DNA of 64,000 bases, from NCBI GenBank assembly GCA_023511625.1, contig JAIMBD010000003.1, positions 124,001 through 188,000 on the forward strand, read 5' to 3'. The notes under the pieces were generated by a model, which did no database searches, was not told the origin of the DNA, and was given only the letters and a program-made list of their open reading frames with translations. Below are positions 35,300 to 43,727 of this stretch, one piece after another (position 1 is the stretch's first letter; every line of letters starts with the position of its first letter). Origin of the DNA: Bacillota bacterium. GTDB taxonomy: Bacteria; Bacillota; Sulfobacillia; Sulfobacillales; Sulfobacillaceae. A program made the position numbers and the translations under genes.

Positions 35300-36778
35300 A
35301 TGGAGAAATTTGATCTCTTAAAAGATTTGGCCGAGCGCACCGGCGGCGACGTCTACATTGGGGTGGTGGGGCCGGTTCGGACCGGCAAATCCACCTTCAT
35401 CAAACGGTTTATGGAACGGTTGGTCCTGCCTGCCATCACCGACCCCAACGAGCGCGAGCGCGCCATCGACTCCTTGCCGCAAAGCGGAACCGGACGCACG
35501 GTGATGACCACCGAACCGAAGTTCATCCCTGACGACGGGGTCGAGATCCAGCTGGGGGAAGCGATCTCGTTCCGGGCGCGCCTGGTGGATTGCGTCGGCT
35601 ACGCCGTGCCAGGGGCGCTCGGCTTTGAAGAGGACAGCGGGCAGCGGATGGTGGTCACGCCGTGGTCCGAGGAGCCGATGACCTTCGAAGCGGCGGCCGA
35701 GATGGGAACCCGGAAGGTGATCGAGGAGCACTCCACCATTGGGGTGGTGGTGACCACCGACGGCAGTTTCGGCGACTTGCCCCGCGAGGTGTACGTCGGC
35801 GCCGAAACGCGCGTCATCGAGGAGCTCAAGGCTTTGGGCAAGCCTTTCGTGGTGGTGCTCAACTCCGCGCGCCCACACGATGAGGATACGCTGGCGTTGG
35901 CTCACGAGATCGGGACCGAGCACGACGTTCCCGTCCTGGCCCTCAATTGCCTCGAGCTGCGCAGCGATGAGTTGACACGGCTTTTGGAAATGGTGCTGTA
36001 CGAGTTTCCGGTCAACGAGATCCGGTTTGAGGTGGCCGATTGGGTGGAGGCGTTGCCCGATGGCCACTGGCTCAAGCAGAAATTTCAAGAAAGCATGCAG
36101 GCCGTGCGCAACGCAGTCCGCCGACTGCGCGACGTCGACGGGGCCCTGGCCCAGTTGGTGGCACAGGACTACATCCAGAACCCTCGCCTGACGGCCATGG
36201 AGCTCGGGCAGGGGGTGGCCGAGGTGGCTTGGGAGGCTCCGGAGGCGCTGTTCTATCGGTCTTTAGGCGAAATGGCCGACCGCCACGTGGCCACGCGCGG
36301 CGATATCGTGCGCCTTTGGCGCGAGTACGTGGTCGCCAAGCGCGAATGGGAACGGGTCGAAGAGGCGGTGCGGGAGGTACGGACCACGGGGTACGGCATG
36401 GTTCCTCCGAGCCTTAACGACCTTCAGCTGGCCGAGCCGGAGCCGATCCGCAAAGGGCCGCAATTCGGGGTGCGGTTGAAGGCCACGGCACCCTCCATCC
36501 ACATGATCCGCGCCGACATCGAGACCGAGATCACGCCCATCATCGGCACCGAACGGCAGGCGGAGGAGTTGGTCCAGTACCTCATGGAACAATTCGAAGA
36601 CGATCCCCGCCGGCTGTGGGAAACCAATCTGTTCGGCAAGTCACTCCACGAACTGGTCCGCGAAGGCATTCAATCGAAGCTCTTCAAGATGCCGGAAGAC
36701 GCGCAAGAGAAACTGCAGGAGACCTTGCAGCGCATCATCAACGAGGGGTCGGGCGGTCTCATCTGCATCCTGCTCTAG
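35300..36778 (+). CDS. spoIVA: Stage IV sporulation protein A, coat morphogenetic ATPase
   Basis: SpoIVA hydrolyses ATP to polymerise on the forespore surface and anchors the spore coat. The 492-residue length is exact for the family. The N-terminus runs MEKFDLLKDLAERTGGDVYI, followed by Walker A GPVRTGKSTFIKRFME. YEFPVNEIRFEVADWVEALP in the middle and the C-terminal GSGGLICILL are also conserved. A good ATG stands after GGGAGGGAGG. This gene is strong proof of a spore-former. Confidence 0.98.
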   Translation: MEKFDLLKDLAERTGGDVYIGVVGPVRTGKSTFIKRFMERLVLPAITDPNERERAIDSLPQSGTGRTVMTTEPKFIPDDGVEIQLGEAISFRARLVDCVGYAVPGALGFEEDSGQRMVVTPWSEEPMTFEAAAEMGTRKVIEEHSTIGVVVTTDGSFGDLPREVYVGAETRVIEELKALGKPFVVVLNSARPHDEDTLALAHEIGTEHDVPVLALNCLELRSDELTRLLEMVLYEFPVNEIRFEVADWVEALPDGHWLKQKFQESMQAVRNAVRRLRDVDGALAQLVAQDYIQNPRLTAMELGQGVAEVAWEAPEALFYRSLGEMADRHVATRGDIVRLWREYVVAKREWERVEEAVREVRTTGYGMVPPSLNDLQLAEPEPIRKGPQFGVRLKATAPSIHMIRADIETEITPIIGTERQAEELVQYLMEQFEDDPRRLWETNLFGKSLHELVREGIQSKLFKMPEDAQEKLQETLQRIINEGSGGLICILL

Positions 36779-36835
36779 CCCAAAAACCCTGGGGGTTGCA
36801 AAACCGGCCTCGGGTTGCTACACTGAAGGCGAGAT

Positions 36836-36912
36836 CGGGCTGTGGCGCAGTTTGGTAGCGCGCTACCTTGGGGTGGTAGAGGTCGTGGGTTCAAATCCCG
36901 CCAGTCCGACCA
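36836..36912 (+). tRNA. tRNA-Pro (anticodon GGG)
   Basis: A 77-base cloverleaf with acceptor CGGGCTG/CAGTCCG (one G-T pair), a D-arm with GCGC stems, anticodon stem CTACC/GGTAG around loop TTGGGGT, and a T-arm with GTTCAAATC. The anticodon at 36870-36872 is GGG. The 3' CCA is encoded. A terminator follows three bases later. Confidence 0.96.
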
Positions 36913-37887
36913 TTGATCCGGCCGCAACGGCCGGATTTTTTTCGGGCAGACTACCGGCTCGGAGGTGGGTCTGCCCTGCAAGTCGGATGTCGCCACCTGG
37001 ATTTCGCCCCGGCGTCCGCTTCCTCGCCCCCCTTCACCTGGCACCACTGCAGGACCGGCGGCCGGGACCCCGAGTTGACCCGGGCCCTGGGGGCGGTCGG
37101 GGCGCAGCCGTGGCCGGAGTCGGACCTGGCCCAGGCGCGCTTAGAGCAGCGCGGAGCGCTCTGGCACCTGGTGCTGTTTCTCTTCGCCGACCGCGCGGGC
37201 GAGGTCGTGGCGACGCCCTTTCACGTCGCGTTGGCCCCCGGCGGAGTCGTGAGCTGGAGCGAGGCCTGGCCGCCATTCCTCGACGAGGTCTTTGCCCGAC
37301 TCCGTGGTATGCGCGAGCGCGTCGCGCGCCGGTCCGAGGTGGTCTACCATCTGGTGGCGGGAGTTTTGCACGACGCCTGGCGGTTTTTGGACGGCATCGG
37401 GGACCGCATCGCCGACCTGGAGCGGGCAGGGCTCGATCCCACTGGCTCATCGGGGTTTCAGCGCCGCCTCCTGGCCGAACGCCGCCGGGTCTTGCGCACC
37501 CGCCACCTCCTGGCTTCCATGCGCGATGCCATCCACCACTTGACCGGCGCCGTCGCCTTAGAGGGGCCGGAGGTGGTATGGTACCTGGAACTGTACGACG
37601 TGGTGCTGCGCCTGTTCGACACCGTGGACACCTACCGCGAGCTGCTTGATTCCATCGTGGACGTCCACTTGGCCTCGGTATCCAATCGCCTCAACGAGAT
37701 CGTCAAGTCCCTGACTCTCGTCACCACGTTGATGGTGCCCGGCTCGGTGGTGGCGTCGCTATACGGCATGAATTTTGACCACATGCCAGGATCGCGCCAT
37801 CCCTACGGCTTTTATCTGGTGGTGGGGTCTGCTATGGTAGTCTCGGCCCTGTTGTGGTGGTGGTTTCGGCGGCGGCGGTGGATTTAG
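36913..37887 (+). CDS. CorA-like divalent metal transporter (start uncertain)
   Basis: The C-terminal half is clearly CorA family: a long helical stalk, then SLTLVTTLMVPGSVVASLYGMNF with the GMNF selectivity motif, then a second membrane helix and a basic tail. The frame given has 324 residues. Its nominal TTG start lies next to the tRNA 3' end and the first codons run through the terminator, so the true start is almost certainly later. TTG at 37075 is one option and would give about 270 residues. No in-frame ATG or GTG with a ribosome site was found earlier. Mg, Co or another metal could be the substrate. Confidence 0.8.
   Translation: MIRPQRPDFFRADYRLGGGSALQVGCRHLDFAPASASSPPFTWHHCRTGGRDPELTRALGAVGAQPWPESDLAQARLEQRGALWHLVLFLFADRAGEVVATPFHVALAPGGVVSWSEAWPPFLDEVFARLRGMRERVARRSEVVYHLVAGVLHDAWRFLDGIGDRIADLERAGLDPTGSSGFQRRLLAERRRVLRTRHLLASMRDAIHHLTGAVALEGPEVVWYLELYDVVLRLFDTVDTYRELLDSIVDVHLASVSNRLNEIVKSLTLVTTLMVPGSVVASLYGMNFDHMPGSRHPYGFYLVVGSAMVVSALLWWWFRRRRWI
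36916..36942 (+). terminator. Rho-independent terminator after tRNA-Pro
   Basis: ATCCGGCCG (36916-36924) and CGGCCGGAT (36928-36936) form a perfect nine-base stem around a CAA loop. A run of seven T residues (36936-36942) begins at the last stem base. Confidence 0.95.
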
Positions 37888-37937
37888 TCCGTCGGGAGCC
37901 CAGCCAGGGCCATCCAATACCCGAGGAGGCGAGCCGG

Positions 37938-39212
37938 TTGTCGGGGCGGGGGGAGGATCTTGTTGCCCGGCTGGAGCGGGTCATGAATCCCGGTCTGGCG
38001 CGGGTGTATCGCTTTATGGGATTGACGCAGGTGGAGGCCACCGGACGCGGGGCGACGGTGATCGACGCGGAGGGGGTAGAATATCTCGACTGCACCTCCG
38101 GCTACGGAGTGATGAACCAAGGCTATTTGCATCCGCGCATCGTCGCCGCCGCCCGGGAGCAGTTAGAGCGCATGGCCATGTCTTCTCGGGTCATGTTGCA
38201 AGAGGCGCCCATTGCGTTGGCAGAATACCTGGCTCAAATCACCCCGGGCGACCTGACCTATAGCTTTTTTGTCAACAGCGGCGCCGAGGCGGTGGAGACG
38301 GCGCTGAAATTGGCGCGGGCGGCCACTGGGCGGGTGCGGTGGGTCAGCACCACCGGCGCGTTTCACGGAAAGACCTTGGGGGCGCTATCGGTTTCGGGTC
38401 GTCCCTTATACCAAGACCCCTTCCGCCCGCTGCTCGCCGATGTGGTGCAGGTGCCGTACGGCAACTTGGCGGCCCTGGAGGCGGTTTTGGACGAGCGCGT
38501 GGCAGCGGTGATCGTGGAGCCGATCCAGGGGGAGGGTGGCGTGGTGGTGCCCCCCGATGACTATCTGCCGGGCATTCGGCGTGCCTGCGACCGGGTGGGA
38601 GCGCTGTTCATCGCCGACGAGGTCCAGACTGGGATCGGCCGCACGGGGTACCTGTTTGCGGTGGAGGCCGCCGGAGTCGTGCCCGACCTGTTGTGCCTGG
38701 CCAAGGCCCTCGGCGGAGGCGTGGTACCGATCGGCGCCGTCGTGGGACGGCCCCAGGCCTGGCGCATGTTCGACGAGCACCCCTTGTTGCACACCTCGAC
38801 CTTTGGGGGAAATCCGTTGGCGGCCCGAGTGGCCTTGGAGGCGCTTCGGGTGACCGTGGAGGAGGGGCTGGCCGAACGCGCGAGACAGCTCGGCGGGTGG
38901 TTTCTGCCGGCTTTGGCGCAGGTGGGCGCCCGATATCCTGACCTGGTGGCAGCCGTGCGCGGGCGCGGACTCATGGTCGGGGTGGAATTTCGAACCCCAG
39001 GCGTGGCCGCGGCGGTGATGACCGAACTCTTTGCCCGACGCATCTTGGTGGTGTACACCCTCAACAACGAACGCGTCATCCGCGTCATGCCTCCCTTGGT
39101 GGTGGCCAAGGCAGACCTAGAACGGGTGGTGGCGTGCTTCGACGAGGCGTTGTCGGCAGTGGCGGCGTGGGCGGCGGATTTGGAGGAGGGAGACCCCGGT
39201 GCCGACGGTTGA
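37938..39212 (+). CDS. Class III PLP aminotransferase (putrescine/ornithine type)
   Basis: A 424-residue fold-type I aminotransferase. It has the SGYGVMNQGYLHPRI substrate region, FFVNSGAEAVETALKLAR, GAFHGKTLGALSVSG, VIVEPIQGEGGVVVPP and FIADEVQTGIGRTG. The PLP Lys is in CLAKALGGGV and the HTSTFGGNPLAARVAL segment follows. The string set is closest to putrescine aminotransferases and related omega-amino acid enzymes; closeness to speD supports a polyamine role but does not prove it. TTG at 37938 follows GAGGAGG; the frame is open to 37854, overlapping corA. Confidence 0.88.
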   Translation: MSGRGEDLVARLERVMNPGLARVYRFMGLTQVEATGRGATVIDAEGVEYLDCTSGYGVMNQGYLHPRIVAAAREQLERMAMSSRVMLQEAPIALAEYLAQITPGDLTYSFFVNSGAEAVETALKLARAATGRVRWVSTTGAFHGKTLGALSVSGRPLYQDPFRPLLADVVQVPYGNLAALEAVLDERVAAVIVEPIQGEGGVVVPPDDYLPGIRRACDRVGALFIADEVQTGIGRTGYLFAVEAAGVVPDLLCLAKALGGGVVPIGAVVGRPQAWRMFDEHPLLHTSTFGGNPLAARVALEALRVTVEEGLAERARQLGGWFLPALAQVGARYPDLVAAVRGRGLMVGVEFRTPGVAAAVMTELFARRILVVYTLNNERVIRVMPPLVVAKADLERVVACFDEALSAVAAWAADLEEGDPGADG

Positions 39213-39672
39213 GGTGGCCGAGCGGGTGGCGGCCCCGCCCGAGGTGGTGTGGGCCATGCTGGTGGAAATGGAGCAGTTCCCGACGTTTATGGAGAGTCTC
39301 GAAGCAGTGGAGGTGCTGGAACGGGGTCCCGACTATACCGTCACCCGCTGGACGGCGCGCTTGAAGGGCAGCCGGTTCGTCTGGACCGAGCGCGACGATT
39401 TTGACCGCGAGCGCGGGCGCATCGAATTCCACCAGGTGAGCGGCGACTTGCGGGTCTTTGAGGGGTATTGGCAGATCACCCCCGAGGGGCCAGATGCCAC
39501 GCGAGTGTTGCTCGCGACCACCTTCGAGTTCGGGGTGCCGATGCTGGCGGCTCTCTTGAATCCCATCGCTCGGGTGGCCTTACGCGACAACGCCCGGGCC
39601 ATGCTGGCGGCCATCGCGGCGCGGGCTGGGTCGTCTCCTGCGGGCTCCGGAGTATCGTGTAAGGACGAGTAA
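39199..39672 (+). CDS. SRPBCC (START-like, coenzyme Q-binding type) protein
   Basis: A 157-residue helix-grip protein of the polyketide cyclase/Coq10-like group. The N-terminus PTVEVAERVAAPPEVVWAML and then FPTFMESLEAVEVLERG are typical. These proteins form a hydrophobic pocket for a lipid or quinone. The GTG start overlaps the end of the aminotransferase by 14 bases. The ligand is unknown; menaquinone is a possibility by analogy with Coq10 only. Confidence 0.8.
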   Translation: MPTVEVAERVAAPPEVVWAMLVEMEQFPTFMESLEAVEVLERGPDYTVTRWTARLKGSRFVWTERDDFDRERGRIEFHQVSGDLRVFEGYWQITPEGPDATRVLLATTFEFGVPMLAALLNPIARVALRDNARAMLAAIAARAGSSPAGSGVSCKDE

Positions 39673-39757
39673 ACGCGCAAAAGAAAGCGAATGCGTGCGG
39701 TCGACTCTCGAATATCCTAGCGGAAAGCGATTTATCCCCGGAAAATCGTAGATTTTG

Positions 39758-39785
39758 TTGACACGGTCCAGCTTTTTGATACAAT
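39758..39785 (+). promoter_or_regulatory. SigA-type promoter of speD
   Basis: A perfect TTGACA (39758-39763) and TACAAT (39780-39785) with a 16-base spacer, in an A+T-rich gap, 65 bases before the speD ATG. Two copies of GAAAGCGA lie upstream at 39683 and 39723. Confidence 0.8.
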
Positions 39786-39850
39786 GATGTCTGGCCGTCG
39801 GACAGATGCCCGGCGTATCCTACTCGGGACACAAGGGGGTTGGGAATGCA

Positions 39851-40228
39851 ATGAATGCGTTGGGTCGACACATCCTGGCGGAGATTCACGGATGTGATGG
39901 CAACATCTTAAACGACATCACCGGTGTCGAGGAAATCTTGGTGGAGGCGGCGTTGAAGGCTGGCGCCGAGGTGCGGGAGGTCGCCTTCCACAAGTTCAGC
40001 CCGCAAGGGGTGAGTGGTGTCGTGGTCATATCCGAATCCCATTTGGCCGTTCATACCTGGCCCGAGCACGGGTATGCGGCGGTGGATGTGTTTACCTGTG
40101 GCGACAGTGTCAACCCCTGGGATGCGTGCCACCATATCGTGGAGCGCTTCCGCGCCAAGAACTTTACCGCTTCGGAGACCCTGCGCGGCGTATTGGTCGA
40201 GACCCCGACGGAAAAAGCCGCCGTGTGA
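39851..40228 (+). CDS. speD: S-adenosylmethionine decarboxylase proenzyme
   Basis: SpeD makes decarboxylated SAM for spermidine synthesis. The 125-residue protein is the short prokaryotic type that self-cleaves before a Ser to form a pyruvoyl group. The site is [18 protein letters not shown], with cleavage expected between Glu62 and Ser63. Catalytic His and Cys follow in HTWPE and VFTCGD. ATG at 39851 follows a GGGGGTTGGG site; the open frame upstream belongs to the leader. A strong promoter lies upstream. Spermidine synthase (speE) is not in the window. Confidence 0.96.
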   Translation: MNALGRHILAEIHGCDGNILNDITGVEEILVEAALKAGAEVREVAFHKFSPQGVSGVVVISESHLAVHTWPEHGYAAVDVFTCGDSVNPWDACHHIVERFRAKNFTASETLRGVLVETPTEKAAV

Positions 40229-40266
40229 GCGCGGGCGGCGGGATGGACAGTCGAGGAGGACAGGCG

Positions 40267-40680
40267 TTGGCGTTAACCTTTTTGATGGTCAAGCCGGACG
40301 GGGTACGGCGCGGCTTGGTGGGCGAAGTCGTGCGCAGAGTAGAGGCCAAGGGTTTGCGGCTGAAGGCTCTGAAGATGATGCGGGTCGCCCCCGAATTGGC
40401 GGCCCAACACTACGCGGAGCACCGGGACAAGCCGTTTTACCCGGAGCTGATCCGCTTCATCACCTCTGGCCCGGTCGTGGCGATGGCCGTGGAAGGGCGC
40501 GAAGCGGTGGGGGTGGTGCGGGCGCTCATGGGGGCCACTGACCCGGTGAAAGCCGCCCCGGGGACGATTCGCGGCGACTTTGGGCTCGACCTGACCGAAA
40601 ACGTGGTCCATGGGTCAGACAGCCCGGAGGCGGCCGCCCGCGAAATCGCACTGTATTTTCGAGCCGAAGAACTGGTCTAG
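40267..40680 (+). CDS. ndk: Nucleoside diphosphate kinase
   Basis: Transfers gamma-phosphates between nucleotides through a phospho-His. The 137-residue protein starts [20 protein letters not shown] and carries the active site [18 protein letters not shown] with the catalytic His. TTG at 40267 follows GAGGAGGA and gives the standard length. It lies 38 bases after speD and 25 before the phosphoesterase gene. Confidence 0.97.
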   Translation: MALTFLMVKPDGVRRGLVGEVVRRVEAKGLRLKALKMMRVAPELAAQHYAEHRDKPFYPELIRFITSGPVVAMAVEGREAVGVVRALMGATDPVKAAPGTIRGDFGLDLTENVVHGSDSPEAAAREIALYFRAEELV

Positions 40681-40705
40681 CCCGAGTTGCGGGGGAAGAC
40701 CAGCG

Positions 40706-41527
40706 ATGTGGTGGCCGGTGATCGCGGCGGTGGCCGCCGGAGCAGGATACGCCGGAGCGGTCGAGCCGTTTTGGATCCGTCCCGTGACCTACGAGGTGGT
40801 CGTCCCTGGTCTCGACCCGGGCATGGACGGATTTCGGATTCTCCACCTGTCCGATCTCCATGGACGGGTGGATGTTTTTGCGCGGGCTTGGTTCTGGCGG
40901 TGGGCCGCGGGCTGTCAGCTGGCCGTGGTCACGGGCGACCTCTTCGCCTGGAGCCTTTCGCGGGCGCGCGTGGCCCGGGCGTTGAATGCCCTCGCGGCGA
41001 CGCTTCCGACCTATTACGTCAGCGGCAACCACGACTGGCGACGGGGTCGGTTGGCGGTCGAGCCCTGGGACCCGGGGCCAGGACATCTCGACAACCGGGC
41101 TGTGCCCCTGGCCGGAGGTCGCCTATGGCTTGCGGGCCTTCCCGACTTAAAGCGCGGCCGCCCCGATTGGGCCGCCGTGGTGGCGGCCCTACCTGTCGAG
41201 GGACCTGCAGTCTTGCTGTCCCACCGGCCGGACGCCGTGCTCCATCCCGCCTGCCAGCGGTTTGCGCTGGTGCTGTCCGGACATACGCACGGCGGGCAGG
41301 TCTGCCTCCCTGGAGGGACGGCCCTGGTTCGCCATACCCGCTTGCCTTGGCCCTACGCCGCCGGGCGCTGGGAGTGGGCGCCGGGCCACACCGTCATCAC
41401 CTCACGGGGACTTGGGGAATCGGAGTTGCCGGTGCGGTTCGCCTGTCGCCCGGAGGTGGTGCAGGTCGTCCTTCGGGCCGCGGCGGGAGCGCGCGTTGCT
41501 GAAGGGGCAAACGACGTGGTACACTGA
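40706..41527 (+). CDS. Calcineurin-like metallophosphoesterase (YkuE type)
   Basis: A 273-residue phosphoesterase with an N-terminal hydrophobic anchor (VIAAVAAGAGYAGAV) and the dinuclear metal motifs: ILHLSDLHGR, VVTGDLF, YYVSGNHDW, AVLLSHRPD and LSGHTHGGQV. This set and the TSRGLGESELPVRFACRPEV C-terminus fit the membrane-linked YkuE-type branch, some of which act on lipids. The ATG at 40706 has GGGGGAAG upstream. The substrate is unknown. Confidence 0.88.
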   Translation: MWWPVIAAVAAGAGYAGAVEPFWIRPVTYEVVVPGLDPGMDGFRILHLSDLHGRVDVFARAWFWRWAAGCQLAVVTGDLFAWSLSRARVARALNALAATLPTYYVSGNHDWRRGRLAVEPWDPGPGHLDNRAVPLAGGRLWLAGLPDLKRGRPDWAAVVAALPVEGPAVLLSHRPDAVLHPACQRFALVLSGHTHGGQVCLPGGTALVRHTRLPWPYAAGRWEWAPGHTVITSRGLGESELPVRFACRPEVVQVVLRAAAGARVAEGANDVVH

Positions 41528-41585
41528 CCGCCGACGAGCTCGGGGGAAATTCGGGAGCCCAAGGTGCCAAAGGGGGGACGGCGCC

Positions 41586-42416
41586 ATGGCGGTCGACGCC
41601 AGCTTCGAAAAGGTAGCCATCATCGGAGGGTCAGGGGTGTACGCGATCGACGGGCTTTCCGGTTGGAGTCCCAAGACGGTCACGACGCCCTACGGACCGG
41701 TCGAGGTGGCCGAAGCCGTAAGTCCCGAGGGCGTGCCGGTGGTCTTTCTCAACCGGCACGGGCCAGGCCATCGCCTTCCGCCCCATCGCGTCAACTATCG
41801 CGCCAACGTGTGGGCCGTGCGGGCGCTTGGGTGCCGGCGGGTGGTGGCGACCGGAGCCGTGGGTTCGTTGCAGCCGCTGCTGGCTCCAGGCTTCCTCGTG
41901 TTGGTCGACCAGTTCCTCGACTTTACCCACAACCGGCCGACCACCTTTTTCGAGGGGGGCGAGGCCGGCGTGGTCCATGCCGATATGACCGAGCCGTACT
42001 GCCCAAATCTGCGCCGCCGCCTGGCCGAAGCGGCCCGCCAGGCCGGTCTCGACGTGGTCGAGGCCGGCACCTACGTGGCCACTGAAGGGCCGCGGTTCGA
42101 AAGTCGGGCCGAGATCGAAGCCTATCGCCGGCTCGGGGGAGACGTGGTAGGCATGACCGGGCTGCCAGAGGTGGTGTTGGCGCGGGAGCTCGGCCTATGC
42201 TATGCCACCCTGGCGCTGGTCACCAACCTCGCGGCAGGGTTGGCGGGGCATCGCCTGTCCCACGACGAGGTGCTGGCGGCCATGGCCGCCTTGGGCAAGC
42301 GTCTGGGCGCGATGCTGGCGGAGGCATTGCCGGCATTGGCTGAGCCTTGGGCCTGTGCTTGCGGGCCTGCGCCGGGTCCGTTGCCGGCGGCGCCAGGAGG
42401 AGACGACGCGCCGTAA
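41586..42416 (+). CDS. mtnP: S-methyl-5'-thioadenosine phosphorylase
   Basis: Cleaves methylthioadenosine, the by-product of spermidine synthesis, with phosphate. The 276-residue protein has IIGGSGVYAIDGL, FLNRHGPGHRLPPHRVNYRAN, ATGAVGSLQP, and TEGPRFESRAEIEAYRRLGG with VVGMTGLPEVVLARELG. These belong to the MTAP/PNP-II group; some members prefer inosine or guanosine. Location between speD and two other MTA/SAH enzymes supports the MTA reading. The last 25 residues are an Ala/Pro-rich tail. ATG at 41586; the longer frame overlaps the previous gene. Confidence 0.92.
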   Translation: MAVDASFEKVAIIGGSGVYAIDGLSGWSPKTVTTPYGPVEVAEAVSPEGVPVVFLNRHGPGHRLPPHRVNYRANVWAVRALGCRRVVATGAVGSLQPLLAPGFLVLVDQFLDFTHNRPTTFFEGGEAGVVHADMTEPYCPNLRRRLAEAARQAGLDVVEAGTYVATEGPRFESRAEIEAYRRLGGDVVGMTGLPEVVLARELGLCYATLALVTNLAAGLAGHRLSHDEVLAAMAALGKRLGAMLAEALPALAEPWACACGPAPGPLPAAPGGDDAP

Positions 42417-42463
42417 GGGAAGGCGCCCGAGCGGCCTCGGGCGAGGAAGGAGGCGCAATAGGG

Positions 42464-43699
42464 ATGACGACCGTGCGCAATCCGGCGTTGGCAGAGGCCG
42501 GTCACCGCAAGCTCGCGTGGGTGCGCGCGCGCATGCCGGTGGTGGCTGCCCTCCGACGGCGGTACGCCCAAGAGCGTCCCTTGGCGGGACAGCGCGTGGC
42601 CATGTCCTTGCATTTAGAGGCCAAGACGGCCATTTTGGCGGAACTCTTGCGAGAGGGCGGCGCCGAGGTGGCCGTGACCAGCTCCAACCCCTTGTCGACC
42701 CAGGACGATGTCGCCGCAGCGCTGGCCGAGCTCGGCGTCGCGGTGTACGCCTGGCGCGGCGCCACGGCCGACGAGTACGACGCCTTTCATCATCAGGTCT
42801 TGGACCTTGAGCCGACGTTGGTGGTGGACGACGGGGGAGAGCTCACGGCCAGGTTGCATGGGCCGCGCCAGTCGCTCTTGCCTACGGTGCGAGGGGGAGC
42901 CGAGGAGACGACGACGGGGCTGCACCGCATCCGAGCCCTGGCCCGGGCTGGACGGCTGGCCTATCCGGTGGTGGCCGTCAACGACGCCCGCATGAAGCAC
43001 CTGTTTGATAACCGCTACGGAACCGGCCAGTCGACGTGGGAGGCCATCATGCGCCACACCAATCTGGTGTTGGCGGGCGCAGTGGTGGTGGTGGCCGGAT
43101 ACGGGTGGTGCGGGCGCGGCGTGGCCCAGCGCGCGCGAGGCTTAGGCGCCCGGGTGGTGGTGACCGAGGTGGACCCGGTGCGGGCCAACGAGGCGGTCAT
43201 GGACGGCTTTGAGGTGCTACCCATGTTAGAGGCGGCGGTGCGGGGCGATTTCTTTGTCACGGCCACCGGCAACCGCGACGTCATCACGCGCCAGCACTTT
43301 GACCGCATGCACGACGGAGCCATCCTAGCCAACGCCGGGCACTTCGACGTGGAGGTCGACGTGCGGGCGCTCAAGGCCGGGGCCGTGGCCACAGTACCCG
43401 GCCGAACCGAGGCCGTGGTGGGGTACCGCTGGCCTACCGGCGCCACCTTGTGGCTGTTGGCCGAAGGGCGGTTGGTGAACCTGGCTGCCGGCGACGGGCA
43501 CCCGGCGGAGATCATGGACTTGTCCTTTGCGCTGCAGGCCCGCTCCCTGGAGTCCCTGCTCCAGCACCCCTTGCCGCCCGGCGTGCACCCGGTCGATCCC
43601 GCCGTAGACCGCTGGGTGGCGGAGACGCGCCTGGAAGTCCTTGGCATTCGCCTGGACCAACTGTCGCCGGATCAGGAGCGATACCTGGCGGGGAATTGA
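42464..43699 (+). CDS. ahcY: Adenosylhomocysteinase
   Basis: Hydrolyses S-adenosylhomocysteine to adenosine and homocysteine using bound NAD. The 411-residue protein shows MSLHLEAKTAILAELLREGG, TSSNPLSTQDDVAAAL, EETTTGLHRI, VAVNDARMKHLFDNRYGTGQ and the NAD loop VVAGYGWCGRGVAQRA, then the HFDVEVDV segment. It is the shorter form common in archaea and thermophilic bacteria. ATG at 42464 follows GAAGGAGG. It is flanked by mtnP and mtaD, both acting on related nucleosides. Confidence 0.97.
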   Translation: MTTVRNPALAEAGHRKLAWVRARMPVVAALRRRYAQERPLAGQRVAMSLHLEAKTAILAELLREGGAEVAVTSSNPLSTQDDVAAALAELGVAVYAWRGATADEYDAFHHQVLDLEPTLVVDDGGELTARLHGPRQSLLPTVRGGAEETTTGLHRIRALARAGRLAYPVVAVNDARMKHLFDNRYGTGQSTWEAIMRHTNLVLAGAVVVVAGYGWCGRGVAQRARGLGARVVVTEVDPVRANEAVMDGFEVLPMLEAAVRGDFFVTATGNRDVITRQHFDRMHDGAILANAGHFDVEVDVRALKAGAVATVPGRTEAVVGYRWPTGATLWLLAEGRLVNLAAGDGHPAEIMDLSFALQARSLESLLQHPLPPGVHPVDPAVDRWVAETRLEVLGIRLDQLSPDQERYLAGN

Positions 43700-43727
43700 A
43701 GCCAACCCGATCGAGGAGGCGGGGGCA

